Source of the DNA: Portulaca oleracea
Lineage: Eukaryota > Streptophyta > Magnoliopsida > Caryophyllales > Portulacaceae
Assembly (NCBI GenBank): GCA_029582165.1
Contig: CM055880.1
Location: forward strand, 9,322,721 to 9,386,720
Length of the DNA stretch: 64,000 bases
Direction of reading: 5' to 3'
Each line of letters opens with the position of its first letter. Within the stretch, counting starts at the first letter, position 1. Position numbers and translations under genes: made by a program. The notes beneath the pieces were generated by a model. That model ran no database searches. It was not told the DNA's origin and was given only the letters and a program-made list of their open reading frames with translations. Below are positions 1-10,084 of the stretch, piece after piece.

Positions 1-2437
1 GATTCGAGAAATTTTCCCTAAAGCAGTGCATGCACAGACTTGACATCTCCAAGTTCCCGCTGCTGTCAAATCAGAATTCCTCCAGCCGCTGCACTGCTTG
101 TGGAGCAAAGCCCGGGACTGAGGCTCAGCAGAGACTCTTGGAAAGATGGATATTTTGGTTGTTTGAACACATCGTGGTCCCTCTGATAAGATCCCATTTT
201 TATGTCACGGAAAGCGAGCAAGGAAAGCAGAATTTATACTATTACCAAAAACCAATGTGGAAAAAGCTCAGTGCTAGAGCCACTATGGAGTTAGAGGGTC
301 AAATGTATCGCCCCTTGTGTATCTCATCTGTCCGGAGCTGGTTGGGTAAGAGACCGTTTGGCTTCTCAAAGGTTAGACTTTGCCCAAAGGAGACGGGAGC
401 AAGGCCAATAGCAAACCTAAAAGCGCCCTCCAGAATTGGAACTCCGCGTTCACGTTCACGTTCACATGCTCAGGTAGCGCAAAAAAAGAAAATGCGACAA
501 CCACAACAACAAAGAATAGTGAGACTTGATAAGGTTTGCTATCGAAAGGGTGTGAATACCATGTTGCGTGATTTGCATGTGGTGTTCAAACACCATAGGG
601 TGAAGGAACCGGGGAAATGGGGCTCTGCAGTTTCTAGTTACAGCGATGTCCACAGAAAGCTACTCCCGTTTCTGAGGAGTGTGAAGAATGAAGAGGGTGG
701 GTTGCCTTGTGTGTACATTGTGGTTGCAGATGTACAGAAGGCCTTCGATACGATCTCTCAGGATAAGCTTCTTGAGATAGTGCATGAGCTGCAGATCGAG
801 GATGAGTATACCTTAAACAAGTCATGTGAGATATTCTGCAAGAAGAACTCAATGTGGACATCAGAGACTCTGAAGGTAGTCGATCATGATACCGACAACA
901 GAATCGTAGAATCAACTGTCAGTGTACGTCAGAGATCTAGCCATACTATCCTTATTAACCAGGTAAAAACTAGTTCTCAACGATGAAACCCCACTTATAT
1001 GTGTGTGTGGGTGTGTGTGGGTGTGTTTCTTCTACATGAAAATCAAGGGCACGTGCTATGCTAGAGATGTGTACAGTGTAAAGATGCTTAAGTATTGGCC
1101 CAATTTTGTTTGTGCAACGAGAAAGCCCTAAACATTGATTGATGAAATGACCTCATTGACTGTTACAGGGTCACAGCAAAACTGTAAAGTCCTCTGAAAT
1201 CGAGTTCATCTTAGAGCAGCATGTGAAGTGTAACATTCTCAAATTAGGGCAACAGTACTACATTCAAAAGGGAGGCATATCTCAAGGAAGTGTCTTGTCT
1301 TCCTTGCTGTGCTCACTTTACTACGGACATTTGGAAAGAAATGCCATCTTTCCGTTTCTTGCAAGAAGTACTGACAGTGGCATGTCAGATACTGCTGTTA
1401 CAGCTAGAGAAGACGATGCATCATTGCCCAAATACCTGCTACTAAGGTTAGTCGATGATTTTTTGTTCATATCGAATTCCAGAGGGCAGGCTGCTAGCTT
1501 CCTGGCAAGGTTGCAAAGAGGGTTTAGAGAATACAACTGCCGCATGAACCTTGAGAAATTCGGCATCAATTTTGATACTGCTGGCATGTCTTGGCTTGAT
1601 TCAAAGAGGATCTTAGTGGACGATGATGGTGCCTCGTTTCTCTGCTGGAGCGGGTTGCTTATCAATTGCTGCAGTTTGGAGGTTCAGGCGGATTACACCA
1701 GGTAACATTTCCTATTTTGCTCAGCAAGAGGATCTTTAGTGATCATGGTGACCAAGGTTAACGTCTAATTCTTCTCGTATTGTGCTTTTTTTCCACCCCT
1801 CAATTTGAATCAGATATTTGCGTGATCATCTGAGGTCTACATTGACTGTGAGCTGGGACAGGAGACCTGACCGTGAACTAACAACCAAGTTGTGTGCCTA
1901 TATGCGGCCTAAATGTCATTCTATATTCTTCGACCCAACTATAAACTCACCACCCACTATCCGCCTAAACATCTATCAAGCCTTCTTGCTCTGCGCCATG
2001 AAGTTCCATTGTTATGTTCGTCAGCTCTCCGTTATGTACTGGCTTCCTCCCAAGTCATGCTTCACTAGTATCGACAGGTCAATAAGGTACTCTGCTTTTC
2101 TACATCACCTTTTCACAAAATTTTTTCGATTCGTTCTTGAAGAAAGAAGTTGATTCCCGTTATCAGGTACATGTACAAGCTGATGAAGAGAAGGATATAT
2201 GCAATCCGTCGTGGTTCTGATTGTCAACCGGTGCTTGAAGTTTCAAAGGAAGAAGTAATCTGGCTGGGATTAACAGCATACTTGCGGGTGTTGGAGAGAA
2301 AAAATACGCGATATAAGGTGTTGCGAAGGCTGTTACGAGCTGCATTGCTGCCAGTTTCAAGGGTTGGGAGGAACCCTGACCTCCAGCATGCTGTGGATGA
2401 TTCTCGTTCTTCCATTCTGTGGAGAATTAGGTACTAG
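1..2437 (+). CDS. TERT: Telomerase reverse transcriptase, 3' part (5' end outside window)
   Basis: Catalytic subunit of telomerase, which copies telomeric repeats onto chromosome ends in the nucleus using an RNA template. Exons read from frame and GT-AG signals: <1-962, 1169-1701, 1814-2086 and 2167-2437 (TAG), about 678 residues in the window. Visible motifs in order: motif T (FYVTE, near 195-210), motifs 1 and 2 (KETGARPIANL, near 380-415), motif A (VADVQKAFDTI, near 725-757), motif B' (KGGISQGSVLSSLL, near 1267-1308), motif C (LVDDFLFIS, near 1447-1473) and a motif E-like WSGLLIN (near 1648-1668). The catalytic aspartates of A and C are present and no internal stop was found. The N-terminal TEN and RNA-binding regions and all 5' exons lie outside. 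A second in-phase donor at 2077 would remove three residues. The reading frame is open upstream to base 3, so the first exon is incomplete. Confidence 0.93.
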
Positions 2438-3034
2438 AGTTGTGTGTTGCAACTGCATTTTTTGGGGCAGATGAAGATAATCTTTGCAGAAATTTGCAGT
2501 AGAGAAGGGCATTTTTTGGCATTTACATTGGTCTAGCCATGATGAGGGTATAGTGGATAGATATGGCTACTGATGTTTCATTTGCCTAGCGCCCTAGCGT
2601 GCATTGATCCCATGCTCAATGCATGCAAATTTCATATGAGTTCGATATACTTTTATCCTTAACAAGTGGTCCGACATTCAATGCAGGTCAAAGTACATGG
2701 TTGTCTGGCTGGTTAAATGTTAATGAGAATAGTAATTTACTATTCTTAACAATAGGGCTTCGAGACTTTAGTTCATCATGGTATTGCTTTAGATTTACAT
2801 ATAACTATATTGATTTTAGCAAAAGGTGCTTTAAATGCACGCGGTTCCAAGTTTGCAAAGTCACATAGATATACATGAAGTAAATGAAGGATTTTTTTTC
2901 ATTGTATTGATAAAGCAGGTGGATCATAGTCCCACCAATTATGACTTCTTAATTTTCGGTTGGACCTTTTGTTTGTTATTCCCTCTTTCCCTTGATAATT
3001 GTCACATTTGAGTTTTGAGAAGATTTTAAGAAAA
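2438..3034. other. TERT 3' flank, no gene seen
   Basis: AT-rich DNA after the TERT stop, presumably the 3' UTR followed by intergenic sequence. Small open frames here have no recognisable similarity and no splice context. Confidence 0.5.
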
Positions 3035-3295
3035 TACTCCCTCCGTTTCATATTAATTATTATAATTTTGACTTTCACGGTCTCCAATATCATTTTTTGA
3101 TTGATAATTTCTTGCATAATATGTTATTGACAAAAGCAATATTATACTTGTATGATAGCATTTTTTGATACGAATCTAATGGTGATAATTTGATATAGCA
3201 ATTCATTGTCTATATTGAAAAATTTAAGGTCAAAAATTTTGAAGTTTGACTCCACAATTTTCAAAGACGACAATTAATATGGAACGGAGGGAGTA
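3035..3295. mobile_element. Stowaway-type MITE
   Basis: Terminal inverted repeats begin CTCCCTCCGTTTCATATTAA and end as its near complement, flanked by TA on both sides (3035-3036 and 3294-3295). Length about 257 bp with no coding capacity. TA target duplication and the CTCCCTCCGT terminus are the hallmarks of Tc1/mariner-derived Stowaway MITEs. Confidence 0.88.
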
Positions 3296-3653
3296 GTATT
3301 GAAAATGATAATCGTATTGGAAATGATACAAGTAATAGATAAATTTCTATTTTAGTAATATATTTGTATTGGTAATGATAAAAGTAAAAGATAAATTTAG
3401 AATATTGTCATTAATATTGTATTGAAATTGTAAAGTAACATATATTATGGAAAATAAAAAATTAGCTAAAGTGACAGATATTAAAAAAGGAGGAGTAATT
3501 TTCTATAGCAATGTGGTTTATAATTAGGCTAGGAGCACACAATATAGTGATTTTAATCCCAATATCTAATTTCTAATGTTCACTGTTTCGAATTCAACTC
3601 ACCCAAACCTTTGACTTTTTCACCCTAAAAAGGATAATTAACAGGAATGTTTT

Positions 3654-3820
3654 AGACCCTATTCTTTGGATTAGATAAAATAGGTTTGGATGGATTGGAT
3701 TGGATTTATAAGTTATGATATTTTTTGGGGAATTATATTTTTAGAGAGAATTTTTTTTTTTGGGAATTGTGTAAGATTTGGATTGAATTGAAAAGAGTTA
3801 TCAATCCAAAGAACAAGGCA
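3654..3820. mobile_element. Non-autonomous MITE, TTCTTTGGATT family, copy 1
   Basis: Starts near ATTCTTTGGATTAG and ends near ATCCAAAGAACAAGG, so the termini are inverted. The core (GATATTTTTTGGGGAATTAT, then GGGAATTGTG) recurs in three other places in this window (6903, 14229 and 26821). No coding capacity. Superfamily uncertain, possibly hAT-like. Confidence 0.6.
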
Positions 3821-4040
3821 TAAGTTTTGTCCCAAGGGGAAGAAAAGACCATTTTAGTTAGATAAATTGTGTAGTTTTCGAATTCCTTTAATATAGGACC
3901 ATAGAAGAGTGTGTGTGTGTGTTTTTTTCCCTTCACCTTATTTTTTAACAACTTTATGGTTAATTCATTTTTAAGCTTCATTAAAGGTTCACACGTTCAC
4001 TTTGGAGATAAATGTGTTATCCTATTAATTTTAATTTGTA

Positions 4041-4299
4041 TACTCTTTCCATTTCATGTTATATGTTGTGTTGAAAATAGTGATTAGTCAAACTTTAAAA
4101 ATTTGACTATTGATATTTCAATCAATATAATAATTTGTTGTATAAGGTTATTACCATTAAATTCATAATAAAAAAAATTATATCCTAAAATTATATATTG
4201 TAATTATTAATAATATATTATAAGAGAGATTATCAAGAGGGAGACATTAGAGATCGTGAAAATTTAAATAAGTGTCAAATAATATGGAACGGAGGGAGG
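4041..4299. mobile_element. Stowaway-type MITE, diverged
   Basis: Left end TACTCTTTCCATTTCATG, right end AATATGGAACGGAGGGAG. Same size and terminal pattern as the element at 3035, with a more diverged left terminus. Confidence 0.7.
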
Positions 4300-4320
4300 A
4301 AGTGGCACCAAGTAAAATGC

Positions 4321-4568
4321 TATTCCCTCGATTCTATATTAATTGTCACTTAATTGACCGTCATAGTCTTCAATGTCACTCTTTGATTGATAATTTCTTA
4401 TATAATATTTTATTAACAATTGCGATATTATATTTTGAGAATAATATTTTTCGTTTAATAACTTTATATAACAAATCATTGTATATATTGAAAAACTTAT
4501 TGTCAAAGTTTTCAAACTTTGACGGCACAATTTTCAAATATAACAATTAATATGGAACAAAAGGAGTA
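4321..4568. mobile_element. Stowaway-type MITE
   Basis: Left end TATTCCCTCGATTCTATATT, right end ATATGGAACAAAAGGAGTA, TA on both sides. It lies about 20 bp from the preceding MITE. Confidence 0.75.
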
Positions 4569-6166
4569 CAATATCAATAAAGTGGTAGTCAAATTACAAT
4601 TATCAACATTTTCCATGCTCCCTACCAAGGTTTAATTCTTGGTGGAAACAATATCTTCTCATTTGGGGAAATTGAAGGGTTGATTGTGATGTTTGTCATG
4701 GACACTAGGGCTTGTAAAGTTCGTTGGTGGTTACCTATGAGATAAGAGCCAATGGGTCGGCCAAATTCACGCAATCTTAAAAAAAATAGAATGTTTGAAT
4801 CTATTACATATGTTATACAATTTATATAAATTTTTTAACATACTTTATTATAAAAAAATGAATTAATACTCCGAAATTTTGTCTAGACGAAATATATAAG
4901 AGTAGGATGTCGCAGCTTATCCTTAAAAATTTAATTTATTATTACGTGCAAAAATTATTTCCTCTAGCTGCCTTCTTGGTAAGGAATTATAAATGTTATA
5001 ATTTATTATTTTTATTCTACCATGAGTCATTTCCTAACTTTGCATACAAAAACACATAAGCATGGGTGAGGTTAATTGGTAGATGAGTCATTTCTTTAGG
5101 ATTTTACCTAAATTATATATTGTTATCCGCCTTTACATTATACTAAAAGTTTTCAATAAACACTAAAATTAGTGATAGAATTTTGTGACATTTCATAGCT
5201 ACTTTTCCCTTTATGTAGTAGAAACTAGAAACTAGTTAGACAATAATGTTCTAAGTTTTAAATTTTGTTTGATGAAATATAATTTTGAAATATCAGGCTT
5301 CAAAAATTCATTGAATCACGGATGAATTAACTACAAAAGTATATCTTTAGATATTTGCTAGCATGCCCTTTGAATATCTCACCTTATGTAGCACTTAACT
5401 AAAAAAAATTAAAAATTATATTCAGTAAGATATTTTGATTTTCAGACTCATACTAATGTTTTATTTCAATTATATTTGGTTGGATTAAGTTTTTGTTAAA
5501 AAGCTCCAATGATCTCGTACCCTCCTTGAATTAAATTAAAAGAGGATTATTGAGACATGAAAATCTACTTTGAAAAAGAGTGATTATCACAAGAAAATAC
5601 TGAAAAGAAGAAAGTAAGTTGTGATATTTGACTTATTACATTAGATGCATTTGCTTTTTGGAGCTCTAAGATGATGACTTTCTTAGAGCTAAACAAAATT
5701 CTAAATTAAATTAAATTAAGGCACCGATCTTTTGTGTATTAATGTAACTAACCACAACGCAAATTATCGCAACATACTACAATATACCACAAATTACCAT
5801 TATCTTTTTACTATTTCTAACGCAATTCACAAAAGAACGATGCCTAAATTAGAGATGATAAATAAATAAATTAAATAAAAAGGAGATTATATATAAAATA
5901 AGCGGAAAGTGTTAGGCTAATTTGGGGGTGGGTGGGGTCAGGGGTGAGACTTTAGCGAATCCCCCGCCCCCGCCAAGGTATGATGTCACGTGACTGCACT
6001 TTCCATTTCTTTTTCTTTTATCTTTTTTTTTTGTTTGAGAGACACTTTCCTTTCCTTACTACGGCACCAAAGAACCGCATCATTCATGCCGGCTGCCTAA
6101 TTACTAAAGGCAATTACTTTCATTTTTCTTTTTAAAAAAAATTATAGTTGTTTAATTAAAAATTAC
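4569..6166. other. Intergenic AT-rich DNA, no gene; G-rich tract at 5924-5944
   Basis: No open frame with recognisable coding character. The one compositional anomaly is 5924-5944, with four G-runs of 3-5, followed about 17 bp on by a C-rich block (5961-5973). Otherwise simple AT-rich sequence. Confidence 0.5.
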
Positions 6167-6416
6167 TACCTCCGTCACTGATTAATTGTCCTTGAAACTA
6201 CTTTTATGACACCAAGAAATATAGGAAATTGGGCAAAAATTTTGTGCATTGTCCAAAATGTCCTTGAAAATATGTTTGGAAAGGTGCAAAAAGTATATTT
6301 ATAAGGGATAGAATGAGAATTATTGTTATTGAAAATGTAAAAGTTAGATAATTGGACAAATAAAAAGGGACAGAAAAATTAGTTAATTGAACAATTAAAA
6401 AGGGACAAAGGCAGTA
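6167..6416. mobile_element. Stowaway-like MITE, second subfamily
   Basis: Starts TACCTCCGTCACTGATTAAT and ends near AGGGACAAAGGCAGTA. It shares the TACCTCCGT terminus with the elements at 7313, 26483 and 28465 but differs internally from the CTCCCTCCGT group. Confidence 0.6.
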
Positions 6417-6622
6417 TTTGCCCTTGTAGATGAACAGTATCTAATATCGTACAGTGTTCACACTTCACACAACGAAATAGATACGAGCTTAGGCTATAAA
6501 TATAATATTAAAAAAAACAAAAACAAATCATTGCCGACGATCAGCTCATATGGTCCTTGGATGTTGTCAACTGTCAAGTTGTTTTGCTTAAATCAATGCA
6601 TACTGTATTAATACAGTCATTC

Positions 6623-6837
6623 ACTCCTTCCATTTCATATAGATTGATACTTTAACTAATTTTTTTTTTTTCAAAATAATTGTCACTTTTTTATTCTCAA
6701 CACCTAATTCAATTATTTTACATTATTTATTAGAGAGAAAAAAACCAAATTCAATTGAGTTTTGGTAGTTATTATAATTATATATTGGTATGTGTGAAAA
6801 CTTCATTTCTGTCAATTAATTTGGAACGGAGGGAGTA
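6623..6837. mobile_element. Stowaway-type MITE
   Basis: Left terminus CACTCCTTCCATTTCATA, right terminus AATTTGGAACGGAGGGAGTA. About 215 bp and non-coding. Confidence 0.7.
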
Positions 6838-6902
6838 GCTTTTCAACCCCTTTGAGTTTTGTCGGGTTTGTCATGTAAGATAGCATAAGGAAAAATTAGA
6901 TT

Positions 6903-7109
6903 TAGGCCATGTTTTTTTGGTTAGGTTATGTTCAGGTTTTGATGGTGGATAAGTTAGCATAAATTGAGATTAGTTATGATATTTTTTTTGGGAATTGTGT
7001 TTTTATAGGGGATGCTTTTTTGAAAAATTGTGTTAGGTTGGGATAGATTTGGATAAGTTAGGATAAATTGGGAGAGTTATGTCCAACTTAATCAAAGAAC
7101 ATGACCTTA
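6903..7109. mobile_element. Non-autonomous MITE, TTCTTTGGATT family, diverged copy 2
   Basis: Left end TAGGCCATGTTTTTTTGG, right end AATCAAAGAACATGACCTTA. The internal GTTATGATATTTTTTTTGGG block matches copies at 3654 and 26821. Confidence 0.5.
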
Positions 7110-7312
7110 GTAAGGTAAGATAACCAAAATAGTAAATGTATGTAAATGTTACATCATTTAGGGGAGGTATGTAAATATTACATTACCTATTTCTTTTATC
7201 ATTTTAAAATAAATTTTGTAAGTTCCATAATTTTTTAAAAATAAATGATACATAAAAAAGTAGGTTGGATATGATAAATAAGGTAAGGTAAGGTGAAGTA
7301 AGAATAATATTT

Positions 7313-7528
7313 TACTATCTTCGTCCCAAAATGTTTGTCCATTGACTAAATTTTGACCATTGATTAGTTAAAATTACGATTAGTTACGATATGTAATTAC
7401 CTTCATTGTAATTTTTACTAAAGTATCTTTCTAATGGTGGTAATTTCATATCGTAACTCATTGTAATTTGTGAGTAATCAATGGTCAAAATTTAATCAAT
7501 AGACAAACATTTTGGGACGGAGGTAGTA
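7313..7528. mobile_element. Stowaway-like MITE, TTTGTCC subfamily
   Basis: Long inverted repeats: left TCCCAAAATGTTTGTCCATT, right GACAAACATTTTGGGACGGA, ending in TA-type flanks. Nearly the same internal sequence occurs at 26483-26699. Confidence 0.75.
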
Positions 7529-7659
7529 CCATCCAAAAGAACATTTCTTTAATTTTAGATAGGATTAAATATTTCTATGTATATATATATATATATTGCC
7601 TATAGGTTTAACCTCTTTTTTAAATAAGCTCATTAATGATAGTATTAAGTATAAAATAT

Positions 7660-9038
7660 TGGAAGTGCACGATTGTAAGTGTAACACATATTTATGTCAT
7701 TTTTGTAGGGACTTGTTCAACAACACATCATACTTGTCATCTGAATCATTGCTAAATCGATCGAGTCTTTGAGATTGTTTTTTTCTAACAAACTAATTCT
7801 AGCTATAAAAATTGTAAGTTATAGGGTTTAATAAATGAATAAAAAGGGATAAGCCTAAATTTCCTAACCAATCAACCAAGCGAATTGAGCATGCATTTCA
7901 ATGATTTGGAACATTCAACGATCAATAATCGCATAATTTCTTTCGCAACAATATTTTAGAAAAGAAGCTAATTGTGCAGCAAAGTTAATCACCTATATTT
8001 TCATGGATATTTCAACTTTAACTAAGTTAATACTCAAATTATCAAATGACTCAAACTCGGAAGTACCTCTATATCTAGTCGTTTTAGAATCAGTTCAGCC
8101 TAAGCTTTCCAATTTTCAAATTCCTCGTGTAGCTGTTTCATTTAAGAATTTAAGACCTTTCTATTTTTAATCAAACAAAAACAATGACATATAAACTCGA
8201 AGGCTAATTAAATAGAATACATCCAAATAAAATTCATGCTTATTCAATTCAATCTAGATCAATTCATCAAAGCAACTATAAATTAAGGGAAACTACTCAC
8301 TATTCATATTTATAACTACAAAACAAGTAAAATCTATTCAAAAAAAAAAACATGTAAATACTTAAAGGTTGGAAAATAAACCAAAGAATGAGGAAAATCT
8401 TGATGGAAAATTCAACAAGAAAGACTTTTGCTCCTCCAAACTTCAAAACCTACTTGATCGATCTTCAAAACTTCGATTGTGGCTGAATGGTGGAATATGA
8501 AGTGATGGTATATGATGATATTCTAAAGTGGAAGTAGTGGATAATGATGAGCAATGCTAAAACCCTTTGATTATATAGCAAAAACAACGAAAAAAAGACA
8601 AGATCTCAAAAGGCGTTATTGACACGGACCGTGTCAGGGCAACACGATTCATGTAGGGTCCAACACCCGTACGACATGTATTGATCAAGGCACGGAGCGT
8701 GTCACTCTAACTGCCCAAATTTGGAGTTTCTACGGATGCACCCGACTACACGATCCCTGTTCTCCATGAAGGATGCAAATGATCGTAGGCCTCAATTTTA
8801 GGCCTGGGGGTGACCCCAACTTCTTTCTTTCTTCTCTTAAACTTGTAACTTAGAACATATAGCTTGGTTTTTACTCAATTTTCTTCAAAATCTCCACATA
8901 TTTCCTATAAAATCAATTAATATACAAACTAAGGATAATATGTAAATTTTGTGCATAAAATAATATATTTACTCTAAATATTTCTCAAAACTCGCATAAA
9001 ATCATCCAAGTTAATATGTGTACGTCAAGCACTTATCA
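7660..9038 (-). mobile_element. Probable solo LTR or LTR-retrotransposon remnant
   Basis: In minus orientation the segment would start TGATAAGTGCTTGACG and end GTGCACTTCCA, giving TG...CA ends over about 1.38 kb. No coding frame is present, and composition differs from the flanks around 8600-8800, which is GC-richer and includes the palindrome GACACGGACCGTGTC at 8619-8633. I find no convincing 5-bp target duplication, so the ends are uncertain and it may be only an old fragment. Confidence 0.38.
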
Positions 9039-9125
9039 GTTACATATCAAGGACCATAAAATTGATAAACAGAACTAAACTCATTTTAATTTATTTTTTT
9101 TACAAAAATATTAAGTGAAGTTGAT

Positions 9126-9633
9126 GGATTTGTCTTCTATTTTTTTTTAACAAAGGTAAGAAAGGAGGACTAGGAAACCCTTCTCTCAAGGGACAAAACC
9201 AATCCTATCCTCATACAAAATCTCATCTAACTCTATGTTCTCGTTCTGCTTCCAAATAGTCTCATCAGCTATATGTAGGCCTTGTTTGGCAGCCCAGTCA
9301 GCTGCACGATTCGCTTCTCAAAAAACATGCTTGACGTTGGATGAGGAGAGTCTTCCCAGAAGAGAACGAATGTCTTCAATAATCTTTTTGATTGTCCAAG
9401 GAATCTCACAAATGCCTTTGACTGCGTCTATAACAATTTTGTTGTCTCCTTCAATAAGAATGTTGTGAAAACCTAAAGAAATAGCTTCAAGAAGGCCATT
9501 ACACAGAGCAGTGGCCTCCGCCAAGATGACAGACGCGTTTCCCAGATTGAAGGATTTGCAGGAGATTGGAAACCCAGCCCAATTTCGAATAATGAAGCCA
9601 CCAGCTGCATTGTTTGAGGATTTGTCTTCTATT
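9126..9633 (-). mobile_element. 5'-truncated LINE fragment, RNase H end, with 16-bp TSD
   Basis: Minus-strand translation gives the C-terminal RNase H-like domain common in plant L1-type LINEs: FIIRNWAG, then AEATALCNGLLEAISLG, LIEGDNKIVIDAV, and the terminal ANRAADWAAKQGL. A poly(T) run at 9141-9149 is its poly(A) tail. The insertion is bounded by perfect copies of GGATTTGTCTTCTATT at 9126-9141 and 9618-9633, a typical target-primed insertion footprint. The frame is mostly open, but only the last ~150 codons of the element are present, so it is dead on arrival. Confidence 0.85.
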
Positions 9634-10084
9634 ATTAGATGACTTTTATTTGTCTATCTTTTGGCTCAAAGAAATAGGTTGTCTACTTGTGGGAGATGGA
9701 CCATGAGGTTTTTTTTTTTTTTGAAAAACGTAAAAAATAATAGCCATTTCTGATTATCCGTAAATCAAATCGAAAAATTAGTTAATTGTCCATTACATTT
9801 TGGTGTTCTAGCAAACCCAAAAAACGTTAATCGTAAGTCGGTGAACCTGACTCTTCGATTCAGTTCACGGTTCATGTGCAAACAGAAAATTCGGCCAACA
9901 AAATTTCGGTTAACCGAATGTCTTGTTTACCAGTTTTGGATACCCCAGCTAAAACAGTGAACACATGCCTTTATGGAGTGTTCGGTTGAAAATGTAGATG
10001 TGGAACCAACTATTTGACTTTCAAATTTAGTAAGTTTTTTCCTATGTGATGTAAGAAAAGTTATTTTTTTTTAAAAAAAAGGAA
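9634..10084. other. Intergenic, no gene seen
   Basis: Low-complexity A/T runs and short CGGTTAACCG-like words around 9830-9940. No coding feature recognised. Confidence 0.4.

Noticed and set aside
2163..2415. Minus-strand frames over the last TERT exon
   Set aside because: Shadows of the C-terminal TERT coding sequence; no domain or splice context.
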